Positions 17,342 to 25,438 of a DNA stretch of 64,000 bases are shown piece by piece. The translations under genes and the position numbers were made by a program. The notes beneath the pieces were generated by a model. It had not been told where the DNA came from and made no database searches. It saw nothing but the letters and a program-made list of their open reading frames with translations. Origin of the DNA: Methylomonas montana (GTDB lineage: Bacteria > Pseudomonadota > Gammaproteobacteria > Methylococcales > Methylomonadaceae); the NCBI RefSeq assembly GCF_030490285.1, contig NZ_CP129884.1, forward strand, positions 3,100,001 through 3,164,000, given 5' to 3'. The stretch's first letter is position 1; every line of letters starts with the position of its first letter.

Positions 17342-18382
17342 CTAATCAGGGCTATCGATCGCCAAGCGCTCCATCAAATAACACAAGCAATCCTGACGAA
17401 TCACGCGTTCGTTCAGCGTCAGCATGGAGGGCATCGTCGCGCGGGCGATCCGCAATTGCCCATTCTCGATCGCTAAAAACTGTTCGGTGACCGGATTGCC
17501 ATCGTTGTCCCTGGCGATCAATGGCATCCGGTCCGAGCGGGTTTGACCGAACACCGTGCCGGCCGGAATCTCGGTGAAATTCAAGCTTTCCAAGTCGGGA
17601 TTCAGGCGCAGATCGACCGCGTCGTCACTGAAACTATAACTGGCGTCCTCGGCGACGGTGACTTGGGCCACGGTGTGGTAAATATCCACATCCTGTTTGG
17701 CGACCGGCTGGAGCGGAAACTCATGCAAATGCAGGCAACTGTCCAGGAACTCGAAAGCATGTTCGGTGCCATGCGGCTGACCGGGCCGACCGCATTCCAG
17801 CGTCACCGCCGGGCAAAACTCGGCAAACGCGCTGGACTGGGTACCCTTGGGATGGGTGAAATATACCAACAAGCGGCCGAACAGCGCACCCAGATGCAGA
17901 AAGTCCTTATCCAATTGATTGATACAAGCGTAATGCGGATTCAAACCGGTGTTGTTATGCACGTCGATGCTGGCAAACACGCCGCGCTGGCGCATGATCT
18001 GGCAAATCTGTCCAGCCCAAACCGTTTCCGGCGACGGCGGCAATGCCGTACCGGGCCAGATGCGGTTGAAATCGGGTTGGCCGTCCAGCCGTCTTAGATT
18101 GAATCGCGCCGCCTGGGTATTGCCGAAAAACAGCGTCAAACCGCGCGGCATGCTTTGGTCACGATATTTTTGCAACAGCTTTTGTACAGCCAGGAAGCCG
18201 GTCGGCTCGTTGCCGTGCAGCAATACCGAGACGAACAGCGTTTCCGGGCGTTTGCCGGGAAGGTGGAAGAGCGTCGGCTCGGGGATGAGTGTGTGCAGCG
18301 CTTCGGCCGAAATATCCAGCAGGCCTTCGGGGAGGCTGTCGGATTGTATTAGGCTGTAATTAGTGGGTAGAATCTGTGGCAT
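17342..18382 (-). CDS. AstE/AspA-family (M14-like) zinc deacylase
   Basis: A 346-aa hydrolase of the succinylglutamate desuccinylase/aspartoacylase family. The metal-binding pattern is visible: LLHGNEPTGF (His and Glu ligands), SIDVHNNTG (third His) and the catalytic Glu in TLECGRPGQPHG. Such enzymes remove an acyl group from an amino acid or act as carboxypeptidases; the substrate cannot be read from sequence. No arginine-succinyltransferase pathway genes are nearby, so astE is not assigned. The stop is about 100 bp from the start of the divergent-facing 15925-17238 gene, on the same strand. Confidence 0.85.
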   Translation of the reverse strand: MPQILPTNYSLIQSDSLPEGLLDISAEALHTLIPEPTLFHLPGKRPETLFVSVLLHGNEPTGFLAVQKLLQKYRDQSMPRGLTLFFGNTQAARFNLRRLDGQPDFNRIWPGTALPPSPETVWAGQICQIMRQRGVFASIDVHNNTGLNPHYACINQLDKDFLHLGALFGRLLVYFTHPKGTQSSAFAEFCPAVTLECGRPGQPHGTEHAFEFLDSCLHLHEFPLQPVAKQDVDIYHTVAQVTVAEDASYSFSDDAVDLRLNPDLESLNFTEIPAGTVFGQTRSDRMPLIARDNDGNPVTEQFLAIENGQLRIARATMPSMLTLNERVIRQDCLCYLMERLAIDSPD

Positions 18383-18547
18383 GATGAATTTGACAAATTT
18401 GCTCGTTTCAATTCTATCGTTAATTTAGCACCTGTATAAATGCAAATGGGGAGTTTAGACCCCAGGCAAGCCCATTTGACATCAAAGGCCGCGCGATCCG
18501 ATTCATCGTTAAGACCCAACTACATAGTCAACCACCAGGAAAACGCC

Positions 18548-18979
18548 ATGGCTAAACCCAGTTTTATCAATTTATGGAGCAACTATCCGATCGAGAGTTC
18601 GCCTTGCGATGGCAACTGGGATAACCAATGCGCGATACGGATGAGCATTACATTCAATGCGGAACGGACTATCACAGTAAACAAGGAAACTTATTCCGAA
18701 CCCAAATGTAGCCACGGCCATGCTCGAGGAGCCGAGTCTCTGGCGAATTGGCTTTGGAAAAACCAGCTTGGCCGCCCCACCATCTATACGGGAGGCGCCA
18801 AGGCCAAAGCCGCAATAGGCAGCAAAACCGGTCTAATTTTCTTCAAGGATTGCTTCACTCGATCAGGCGATACCGCGCGGACAGGCGACCACATAGATTT
18901 GTGGAATAAAGGGGTTACTAAAGGCTATGACGATCCCGCGAATAAAGCATCCCAAGTTTGGTTTTGGGAATTGTCATGA
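18548..18979 (+). CDS. tae4: Tae4-family peptidoglycan amidase effector (T6SS type)
   Basis: A 143-aa protein; the ATG at 18548 with CAGGAAAAC upstream begins the conserved domain. NlpC/P60-like Tae4 features: NQCAIRMS with the candidate nucleophile Cys28, SHGHARGAESLANWLW, and GDHIDLWN with candidate His115 and Asp117. Tae4 enzymes cleave the D-Glu-mDAP bond in competitors' cell walls after delivery by the type VI secretion system. No signal peptide, as expected for a T6SS effector. No VgrG, PAAR or other T6SS gene is in the window. It overlaps the next gene by 4 bp, the usual effector-immunity layout. Confidence 0.82.
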   Translation: MAKPSFINLWSNYPIESSPCDGNWDNQCAIRMSITFNAERTITVNKETYSEPKCSHGHARGAESLANWLWKNQLGRPTIYTGGAKAKAAIGSKTGLIFFKDCFTRSGDTARTGDHIDLWNKGVTKGYDDPANKASQVWFWELS

Positions 18980-19428
18980 ACATGCGCCACATTCGCTGGC
19001 TGATGATCGCGGCTATCAATTGGGCAGTGGTTTCATGCGGTTTTGCGGAAGAAACCACTCAAACCGCTAGCAATGACTTGGAGATCGGCTCGGTTCGGCT
19101 GCGTTTGGAAAACCATAGCGAAGTGTGCTTCGTCACTTCAACACTTCCGGAAGGTAAATCGGCGGATTACGATTTAGCCATACCCTGGCCATGCCATTTC
19201 CACAAAGACATGAGCGGGAGTATCCGAATGATCGAAGCCAAAAACTATCGTTATGTTTTGGTCGAGTCTTCCAAACCCAAATCCGACGCCCGCCCGGACT
19301 GCGAGACCCAGCTGCGCTCCATACGCGTGAGTGGACGACTCACGGAAATATCCCAACACAAGGAACTGGTGGCGTCCTGCCCGCCTTTTCAATGGGACGT
19401 CTATATGTTTAAGGAACTATTTGACTAG
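18976..19428 (+). CDS. Probable periplasmic immunity protein of the Tae4-like effector
   Basis: 150 aa from the ATG at 18976, inside the tae4 stop (ATGA). The signal peptide MNMRHIRWLMIAAINWAVVSCGFAEE puts it in the periplasm, or possibly makes it a lipoprotein at the Cys. The mature part is beta-rich with four to five Cys residues (EVCFVTS, WPCHFH, RPDCETQ, ASCPPF), suggesting disulfides. It does not clearly match the Tai4 family, so the function is inferred from gene order, coupling and periplasmic location. Confidence 0.68.
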   Translation: MNMRHIRWLMIAAINWAVVSCGFAEETTQTASNDLEIGSVRLRLENHSEVCFVTSTLPEGKSADYDLAIPWPCHFHKDMSGSIRMIEAKNYRYVLVESSKPKSDARPDCETQLRSIRVSGRLTEISQHKELVASCPPFQWDVYMFKELFD

Positions 19429-19439
19429 AAACCTAAAAT

Positions 19440-19507
19440 AGTGGACGTCACTCACTTGGCAAGCCCTAACTCTTCTGATTTTTTTTCAGAACGCTAAAGC
19501 GTCCACC
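19440..19507. repeat. Nested inverted repeat after the immunity gene (GTGGACG ... CGTCCAC; inner TTCTGA/TCAGAA)
   Basis: GTGGACG at 19441 pairs with CGTCCAC near 19500, and inside it TTCTGA-T8-TCAGAA forms a second hairpin. It may serve as a transcript end for the effector-immunity pair, although the T-run lies in the loop. The remaining bases to 19665 hold no gene I can support. Confidence 0.35.
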
Positions 19508-19665
19508 ACCGTGTCCCAAAACCGGATTCGACGTAACGCCTTAGTGGCAGCGATAGCGTAATACGAGGGTATTGAACCGCCGAGCATGTACGATTACCCT
19601 ATCGCTTATCGCATCTACCCGTTGCCTTTCACTGGGTTTTCATCCGTCACAACAAAGAGGTCATT

Positions 19666-20022
19666 ATGGAACAAGATAAGACAGACAAAATTTCCTATGC
19701 GCCGTTTATTCTCTTGGACTCAGGAGAATATGGGTCGCTAATACTTTCCGACCAGCACATGATCGAGAAATTTCATGTATTCGAAGAGCGGGCTGACGAA
19801 GGCTGGAATGGAAACGGCTATGACTGGAACTCAATTGCCCAAGTCATCGTAGCCGAACAGCTACCCGATTTACAAGACGAGCTCGATTTCGATCCGGAAG
19901 CCGGAATGTTTTCGGCGCAAGGATCGCGTTCCGCACTGGAGCGTTTTGGAAAAGCAATGTCATCCGCCTTTCACAACGACGAGGTACTTCGGGATTTGCT
20001 ATCACGTGCTGAACTCGATTGA
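19666..20022 (+). CDS. Imm51-like immunity protein
   Basis: 118 aa with AAAGAGG upstream of the ATG. Sequence resembles the immunity-51 family of polymorphic toxin systems: FILLDSGEYGSLILSD, WNGNGYDWNSIAQVIVAEQLPDL, LDFDPEAGMFSAQGSRSALERFGKAM. It is acidic with no signal peptide, so it is cytoplasmic and would neutralise an intracellular toxin. No cognate toxin lies beside it; it may be an orphan immunity gene stored next to the tae4 pair. Family identity comes from memory of the residue pattern. Confidence 0.7.
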   Translation: MEQDKTDKISYAPFILLDSGEYGSLILSDQHMIEKFHVFEERADEGWNGNGYDWNSIAQVIVAEQLPDLQDELDFDPEAGMFSAQGSRSALERFGKAMSSAFHNDEVLRDLLSRAELD

Positions 20023-20078
20023 CCGGCCGGTGTAAGTCACGTTGCAGCGACAGCGGTGACATGACGCGAAACCAAAAC

Positions 20079-20192
20079 TTTATCGTTCCCACATTCCTGC
20101 GTAGCGAATGCAGCCCGCACCGCTCCAACGGTGCGTATCTGGGACGCTGGAGCAGCGTACACCCTGTCCCCACGCCGGAGCGTGGGAACGAT
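20079..20192. repeat. ATCGTTCCCAC ... GTGGGAACGAT inverted repeat
   Basis: The outer arms ATCGTTCCCAC and GTGGGAACGAT flank further small palindromes (GCACCGCTCCAACGGTGCG, CACGCCGGAGCGTG). Same family as 13731-13755. It fills the gap between the Imm51-like gene and the convergent ligase gene, and contains no credible gene. Confidence 0.6.
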
Positions 20193-20206
20193 GATGTAGT
20201 CGTTAT

Positions 20207-21637
20207 TCATATCCCCCACTTGGCAACCACCTCCTCTCCCCGTTGCCGCTGCAAATAAGCCTTAGTCATTCCGACAAATTCTCCCGGATTCTCCCGGATA
20301 AACCGCCGCTGCCATTGGCTGCCGGTTTGCTGGCTGGCGAGGCGCTGGCGAATGATGTTCAGATAATCGGCGCGGTCGGCGGCGGCGATGCCTAAAGCCT
20401 GCAAACCCGCAGCGGCGCGGGGCAAGAGTTCCTGCTCGATCAACACCGCCAGTCGCTGTCTGCGCTCGCCAAACCAGACGACATGACTATCCAAACCATG
20501 CCGCGCGGCTTGATAAAAATTGTCCTTGGCTTGGGCAAACGTTAAATCCGCCCTACCCGCCTGCCGTTCGTCGGCCAGATTCTTGACCAGCCCGTAATAA
20601 AACGCGGCGTTGGCGATCATGTCCAGCACCGTCGGTCCGGCGGCTGGGGTGCGATGTTCGACCCGGATGTGTGGGGTACCATCGGCATCGAAACCGACCA
20701 GCGGCCGGTTCCAGCGCCAAATCGTGCCGTTGTGCAGCCGCAGATACTGGAAGCTTTCCGGCGCATCGTCGAAATGCTCCGGCAGCAATACCGGAAAATG
20801 TTGTAGATTCTCGACGAAGCATTCCAGAATCGACTGCCGGGCAAAGCCGGAACCAAAACTGACCCGATGCAACGGTCCATCGGCCGCGCCGGCATAACCG
20901 CCGGTAGCAATGGCTTGTTCGAACAACGGAATACGGGTTTCCGCCCACAAATCCTTGCCGAACAAAAACGGCGCATTTGCGCACACTGCCACCATCGCCG
21001 CCGAGGCGATTATCGAGGCGTTATAAACATGATGGGCGATGCTCAGCGGACATTGGATATGCAATTGAAACGAGGTAGTAGCGGCTTCCAGCATCACGTC
21101 ATGGTGCTGAATCTTCAAATGCTCGTGGCCGCAAATATCCAGCAGGATAGGCTTGCCGCGGTTTTTCAGGATTTGTTCGTTCAGCGCCCGGTAGCGGTTC
21201 ATGTCGGACATATTGCCCAGATGCAGATCGCTTTGTTGCAGGGTCGGCAAGGTACCTATCGTCAGCAGGTTCAAGCCCAGGGGCCGGGCATGTTGCTCGG
21301 CTTGTTGCCAGGTATTTTGCAAATCGCTATGCATACGGCTAAACGCATCGCCGCTCAGCGGTAGCGGCGGCGTGTTGAGTTCGATATTGAATTTGGCCAG
21401 CTCCGGCCCGGCCAGCGGATGTTCGAACGAGTGCAAATAGGCTTGATTCATCGGCGCCGGCCGCATTTGCTCGTCCAGCAGCCAGGCTTCGATTTCAAAA
21501 CCGGCTACCGGGTCCGCTTCCGAGCAAGCACGATTTTTGATCAACTCGCCGAGCAATTCGGTTTCGTCGCGCAATCGTTGTTGAAAGCGCTGAAAGTCGG
21601 CGGCCCGATAGGCTGACCCGTGAATTTCTTGGCCCAT
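20207..21637 (-). CDS. GCS2-family glutamate-cysteine-ligase-like carboxylate-amine ligase
   Basis: 476 aa from the ATG at 21637 (MGQEI...); a longer frame begins with TTG at 21712 and lacks a ribosome-binding site. Family features: GFEIEAWLLDEQMRPAP, FNIELNTPP (substrate and Mg residues), FQLHIQCP, HRVSFGSGFARQ and RVEHRTPAAGPTVLDMIANAAFYYGL. Members join Glu and Cys or make related amide bonds with ATP. Whether this one makes gamma-glutamylcysteine or another product is open. It is separated by about 90 bp from the acyltransferase gene on the same strand. Confidence 0.82.
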   Translation of the reverse strand: MGQEIHGSAYRAADFQRFQQRLRDETELLGELIKNRACSEADPVAGFEIEAWLLDEQMRPAPMNQAYLHSFEHPLAGPELAKFNIELNTPPLPLSGDAFSRMHSDLQNTWQQAEQHARPLGLNLLTIGTLPTLQQSDLHLGNMSDMNRYRALNEQILKNRGKPILLDICGHEHLKIQHHDVMLEAATTSFQLHIQCPLSIAHHVYNASIIASAAMVAVCANAPFLFGKDLWAETRIPLFEQAIATGGYAGAADGPLHRVSFGSGFARQSILECFVENLQHFPVLLPEHFDDAPESFQYLRLHNGTIWRWNRPLVGFDADGTPHIRVEHRTPAAGPTVLDMIANAAFYYGLVKNLADERQAGRADLTFAQAKDNFYQAARHGLDSHVVWFGERRQRLAVLIEQELLPRAAAGLQALGIAAADRADYLNIIRQRLASQQTGSQWQRRFIRENPGEFVGMTKAYLQRQRGEEVVAKWGI

Positions 21638-21728
21638 GAGCAACTCGCTATCCGGCGGGAAATGTCGGAATAGTAAGTGCCTTGCCGTTGAAACGTCAAT
21701 CTTGCCAAGCAATGCGTTTTGGGCCGTA

Positions 21729-23813
21729 TTATTTTGGCAAGGCTGACACCTGTTCTATGGCTTGCTTAAACGCCGGATAAAGCACCACATTGCCATAGGG
21801 GCTAACGTGATCAGCATCAAAAAATAAAGGCCGCTCGCCTTGCATGGCTTTGCAGAAATTTTTCTCACATAACAGCGGGAGAGGATCCCAAATGCTTATC
21901 GTCAGATTATTCAGCGCCAAACTCGTCATAGCCAGTAATGTCGGCGCACGGTATGTTTCTTCGTTAGCTCTTTCCTCCACGAATCCGTTTTTGCAATCTG
22001 GATTGAATCGATTAAAGAAATCCACACACCGAAAAGGATGCGCACGAAAAATAGGTTTGGGTGCCTCAAATAACACATGGAGACCCGCTTTTTCGAATGG
22101 CGACAACCATTCGGGCGCATCATTGGCCGCAGCGGCAATTGATTGCAGTTCTAATGCTGAACGCTCATAGATACTTGTGCCATCAAAAGTATCGTGAAGT
22201 CCGGTTTTCTCAGCATTGCCGAAATCCACAAACCTGGGCAATCTAAGCGACGGTAAAAACACGATATCTCCCTGTTTAGCCAAGTCCAATATCTCCTGCA
22301 GGGTGGCACGCGATTTTTGCAGGCAGGATGGATCACCACGCTGTCCCATTGGTTTGATCAAATCAATATACGGACAACCCGGCGAATGCAAAACGCGTAC
22401 GGTACGACCTTGCTCGGCACTTAATTGCTCAAACATCGGCAGATAAGCGGTTGCATGGGAGTCGCCCAAAACAAATAATTGAGCCTTGTCTTTATCTAAA
22501 CAAGCGTCGGGAAAATACTCTATAACGCTACCACGACCCTGAGCAAGGTCACGCTCGACCACGCGCGGTTCGCATTGACGCGCTGATTGATAGACCGCTT
22601 TCATCAGTCCGTACTGGCCGTGCCAGTCTTTGGCATTTATCGTAGGTTGTCCTAAGCCCAGTTCAGGTTGATGCGCCAAAAGTAAGCGGGCACTTTGCCA
22701 ACTTATCCCGATAAAAACCAGGAAGCCGACTATGCGCCACCCGGCCGGTATTTTTTTAAATCGCTGATTTTTTCGCAGCGGGGATTCCACCCAGCGGTAG
22801 GAAACAGCGCCCAGCACCAGGGTCAGACCCAACGCAAGCACGTTAAAAGGCCATACGTCCAGCCCCACGGTCCAACGAAACATCACAAAGACGGGCCAAT
22901 GCCACAGATACAGCGAATAAGAACGCTGCCCAATCCAGAGCATCGGTGAACTTGCCAAGAGTCGGCGTAGTGAGTCCTTGTCGAAATAAGGATCGCCAAT
23001 CAACAACAGGCAGCCAATCACCGCACACCAAGCCCTTAACCAAGGGTAAGCCTGTGGATTGGGCAGCAACAATAGTCCTACTATTAACACTAAACCAATC
23101 CAAGCCCCCTTTTGTAAGTAGCAATGATAGGTTTCGAATTTTTTGCCCAATTCAGCCGCCCACTGATACCAGACCACGCCAGCCGCCAGCTCCCAGAAAC
23201 GAAAGGTGATTTGATAGAACACAAACCGCGGGCCGTGATGTATAGCCTGATAAACACAAGCCACGAACGACACCATCGCCAACAGTATCATCACTGCTAT
23301 CGCCAATCTGCGACGTTGCGAATGCGCCCGCCAGCGCACCCAATTGAACAGCAGCAACGGCGCGATCAGGTAATACTGTTCCTCAACACCCAGAGACCAA
23401 GTGTGGGTAAAAGGATTGAACTCGGCACGCGGCTCGAAATAATTGATCGCGGTTTGATCCAATATCCAGTTACTAAATCCCCAGAATGCGGCTTGACCGA
23501 CATCATCCGCCCCCCGGTTAAACCAGGTACGCGGCACAAACAACACATAGGCCAACGTTGTCGCCAGCAACATAGCCATCAATGCCGGCGCAAGCCGCGT
23601 TAAACGACGTGCATAAAAAAAGCCCAAGAATGCGGTAAAGGATTCGCCTTTATGATTGGTTAGCGAGGCCGTGACAACAAATCCAGATATAACAAAGAAA
23701 ACGTCGACACCTATGAAACCGCCCGGCAACAATGAGGAATGCAAGTGATAGATAATTACGGCCAGCACCGCAAATGCGCGCAATCCGTCTATGTGTGCAA
23801 AATACTTAGGCAT
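21729..23813 (-). CDS. OafA-type membrane acyltransferase with C-terminal SGNH domain
   Basis: 694 aa. The N-terminal acyltransferase-3 domain (about residues 1-370) starts with HIDGLRAFAVLAVIIYHL, contains GGFIGVDVFFVISGF and FYARRLTRLAPA, and has about ten membrane helices including HTWSLGVEEQYYL. The C-terminal SGNH hydrolase domain has FVLGDSHATAYLP (block I Ser) and DADHVSPYGN (Asp-His). This layout O-acetylates surface polysaccharide such as O-antigen or exopolysaccharide. No glycan cluster surrounds it, so the substrate is unknown. Confidence 0.93.
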   Translation of the reverse strand: MPKYFAHIDGLRAFAVLAVIIYHLHSSLLPGGFIGVDVFFVISGFVVTASLTNHKGESFTAFLGFFYARRLTRLAPALMAMLLATTLAYVLFVPRTWFNRGADDVGQAAFWGFSNWILDQTAINYFEPRAEFNPFTHTWSLGVEEQYYLIAPLLLFNWVRWRAHSQRRRLAIAVMILLAMVSFVACVYQAIHHGPRFVFYQITFRFWELAAGVVWYQWAAELGKKFETYHCYLQKGAWIGLVLIVGLLLLPNPQAYPWLRAWCAVIGCLLLIGDPYFDKDSLRRLLASSPMLWIGQRSYSLYLWHWPVFVMFRWTVGLDVWPFNVLALGLTLVLGAVSYRWVESPLRKNQRFKKIPAGWRIVGFLVFIGISWQSARLLLAHQPELGLGQPTINAKDWHGQYGLMKAVYQSARQCEPRVVERDLAQGRGSVIEYFPDACLDKDKAQLFVLGDSHATAYLPMFEQLSAEQGRTVRVLHSPGCPYIDLIKPMGQRGDPSCLQKSRATLQEILDLAKQGDIVFLPSLRLPRFVDFGNAEKTGLHDTFDGTSIYERSALELQSIAAAANDAPEWLSPFEKAGLHVLFEAPKPIFRAHPFRCVDFFNRFNPDCKNGFVEERANEETYRAPTLLAMTSLALNNLTISIWDPLPLLCEKNFCKAMQGERPLFFDADHVSPYGNVVLYPAFKQAIEQVSALPK

Positions 23814-24052
23814 GGCGTTAAAAATTAGCTAAAAAGGCTGGGTGATATTTTGTATTATTTGAAACGCAGGTTAATCCAACTTTGCGCTGCATTGGTATAA
23901 GGACAATAAAACCGCGCGTACTTGGCATAAAGTGTTGATTCAAGTGTTTGAAAGTCATATGCCATAGAATACAGGGAGATTCGCAGCTAATTGCCACAGC
24001 TGCGGTAACTTACCTGACAGAAGCCTAACCTAATAAATCGCAGCATTTGGTT

Positions 24053-24414
24053 CTAACTATTTGTCATTTCACCCATTAACCACCGTTCCAGCACCGAACA
24101 AACATAAGTTTGTTCGGCACCACTCAACTCCCGGCCCTGCGGAATTTTATGCCATTTCTCCAGACACAAGTCCGGCAACAGCAAGCGGTGGCGTGTTGGG
24201 CGACGAACACCGGGTGGCCGCGAAACGGCGTTTGTTTGCCATCGTTAAGCGGCTCGGCGGCGGCCAGGCGTTTGCCGATAAAGTCTTGAGCATGGCTCAA
24301 TACCGTTTCCAGGCCTTTGTTGCGCAAATAGTCCAGGTCCTTACCGTGCAGACGAAACTGGCTGCGAAACTTGGATTTAGCCAAGCCGGCAAACAATTCG
24401 TCCAAATCGCGCAC
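24053..24414 (-). pseudogene. DUF4186 protein gene broken by a frameshift
   Basis: The first frame (from the ATG at 24414) encodes a typical DUF4186 start and core: FRSQFRLHGKDLDYLRNKGLETVLSHAQDF, APLNDGKQTPFRGHPVFVAQHATACCCRTC-like, then goes out of register. Beginning within the TGTGT tract near 24160, another frame restores the expected family C-terminus CLEKWHKIPQGRELSGAEQT and ends at a TAG at 24053-24055. A two-base insertion (or one-base loss) at this tract explains the change. This could be a true mutation or an assembly error. The gene lies 10 bp downstream of the DHOD-like gene, probably in one transcript. Confidence 0.75.
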
Positions 24415-24424
24415 GGCTTTACCG

Positions 24425-25438
24425 TTATCTCAACACGCCGGCAGCCGGCGTGTAGCTGTCCAGCACATGAATGTAGTTAGCCCGCTCATAAGCGCTAGGG
24501 TCGATGGCGTGTTGCTGGCTGACGCTACCTTTCAACTGGCCTATGGATTCGTATTCGTGCTCGACCAGCCATTGCTCCAGTTCGGCGCGAATCTCGCCGA
24601 GCTTGCCGACGCCATGCGCCAGCAACACGCTGCATAAATGCACCACATCGGCGCCGGCCAGCAAGGCCTTGATTACATCTGGAGTTTGATGAAAACCGCC
24701 CGTCACCGCCAGCGAGGTTTTCACCCGGCCGTACATCAATGCGGTCCAGCGAATGCGCAGCAAGGCTTCGGCCGGCGTCGACAGTTCCAGCTTCGGCACC
24801 ACCTGTAGCGTATCCAGATCGATATCCGGTTGGTAAAAACGATTGAATAAGGCAAAACCGTCGGCACCGGCCGCTTCCAGACGCTGGGCAAAATGGATCG
24901 GCGAGCTGAATTGCGGCGACAGTTTTAGCGTCAACGGCAGGCTGACCCGGCTTTTCAGCTCCCGCAGGATGTCGAGATAACGGTTTTCCACCGCCTCGCT
25001 ACTGTCCTCGGCATTGGCCGCCAGATGGTAGATATTCAATTCCAACGCATCGGCGCCGGCTTGTTGCAAGGCCTGGCCGTATTCGATCCAACCACCTTGG
25101 GAGGTGCCGTTCAGGCTGGCAATCACCGGAATTTGCAAGGCGCTTTTTATGCGCTGTAAATGCGCCAGATATTGTTCCTGATAAGTCAGAATATGATCCG
25201 GTATCGGATGAAAGGAATCGGCTTCACCGAAGCCGATGGCTTGCTCATAAAAAAACCGCTCCATCTGCTGCTGCTCGGCTTCGATCTTTTCCTCGAACAG
25301 CGAGGGCATCACGATAGCCGACGCGCCGGCATCTTCCAGACGGCGGGCGCCATCCAGGTCCTTGCTTAACGGCGACGCCGACGGCACCAAGGGATGCGCC
25401 AGTTTCAGGCCCAGATAATTCGTCGTTAAATCAACCAT
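24425..25438 (-). CDS. Dihydroorotate-dehydrogenase-like flavoprotein downstream of nifJ
   Basis: 337 aa, TIM-barrel FMN protein of the class 1 DHOD superfamily: TTNYLGLKLAHPLVPSASPL at the start, PVIASLNGTSQGGW, DALELNIYHL, LTLKLSPQF, DGFALFNRFYQPDIDLDT, SLAVTGGFHQTPDVIKALLAGADVVHLCSVLLAHG (FMN phosphate site). Proteins of this subgroup are often encoded next to nifJ and are unlikely to be the pyrimidine-pathway enzyme; the substrate is unknown. Its start overlaps the nifJ stop by 8 bp, so the two are co-translated. Confidence 0.88.
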   Translation of the reverse strand: MVDLTTNYLGLKLAHPLVPSASPLSKDLDGARRLEDAGASAIVMPSLFEEKIEAEQQQMERFFYEQAIGFGEADSFHPIPDHILTYQEQYLAHLQRIKSALQIPVIASLNGTSQGGWIEYGQALQQAGADALELNIYHLAANAEDSSEAVENRYLDILRELKSRVSLPLTLKLSPQFSSPIHFAQRLEAAGADGFALFNRFYQPDIDLDTLQVVPKLELSTPAEALLRIRWTALMYGRVKTSLAVTGGFHQTPDVIKALLAGADVVHLCSVLLAHGVGKLGEIRAELEQWLVEHEYESIGQLKGSVSQQHAIDPSAYERANYIHVLDSYTPAAGVLR

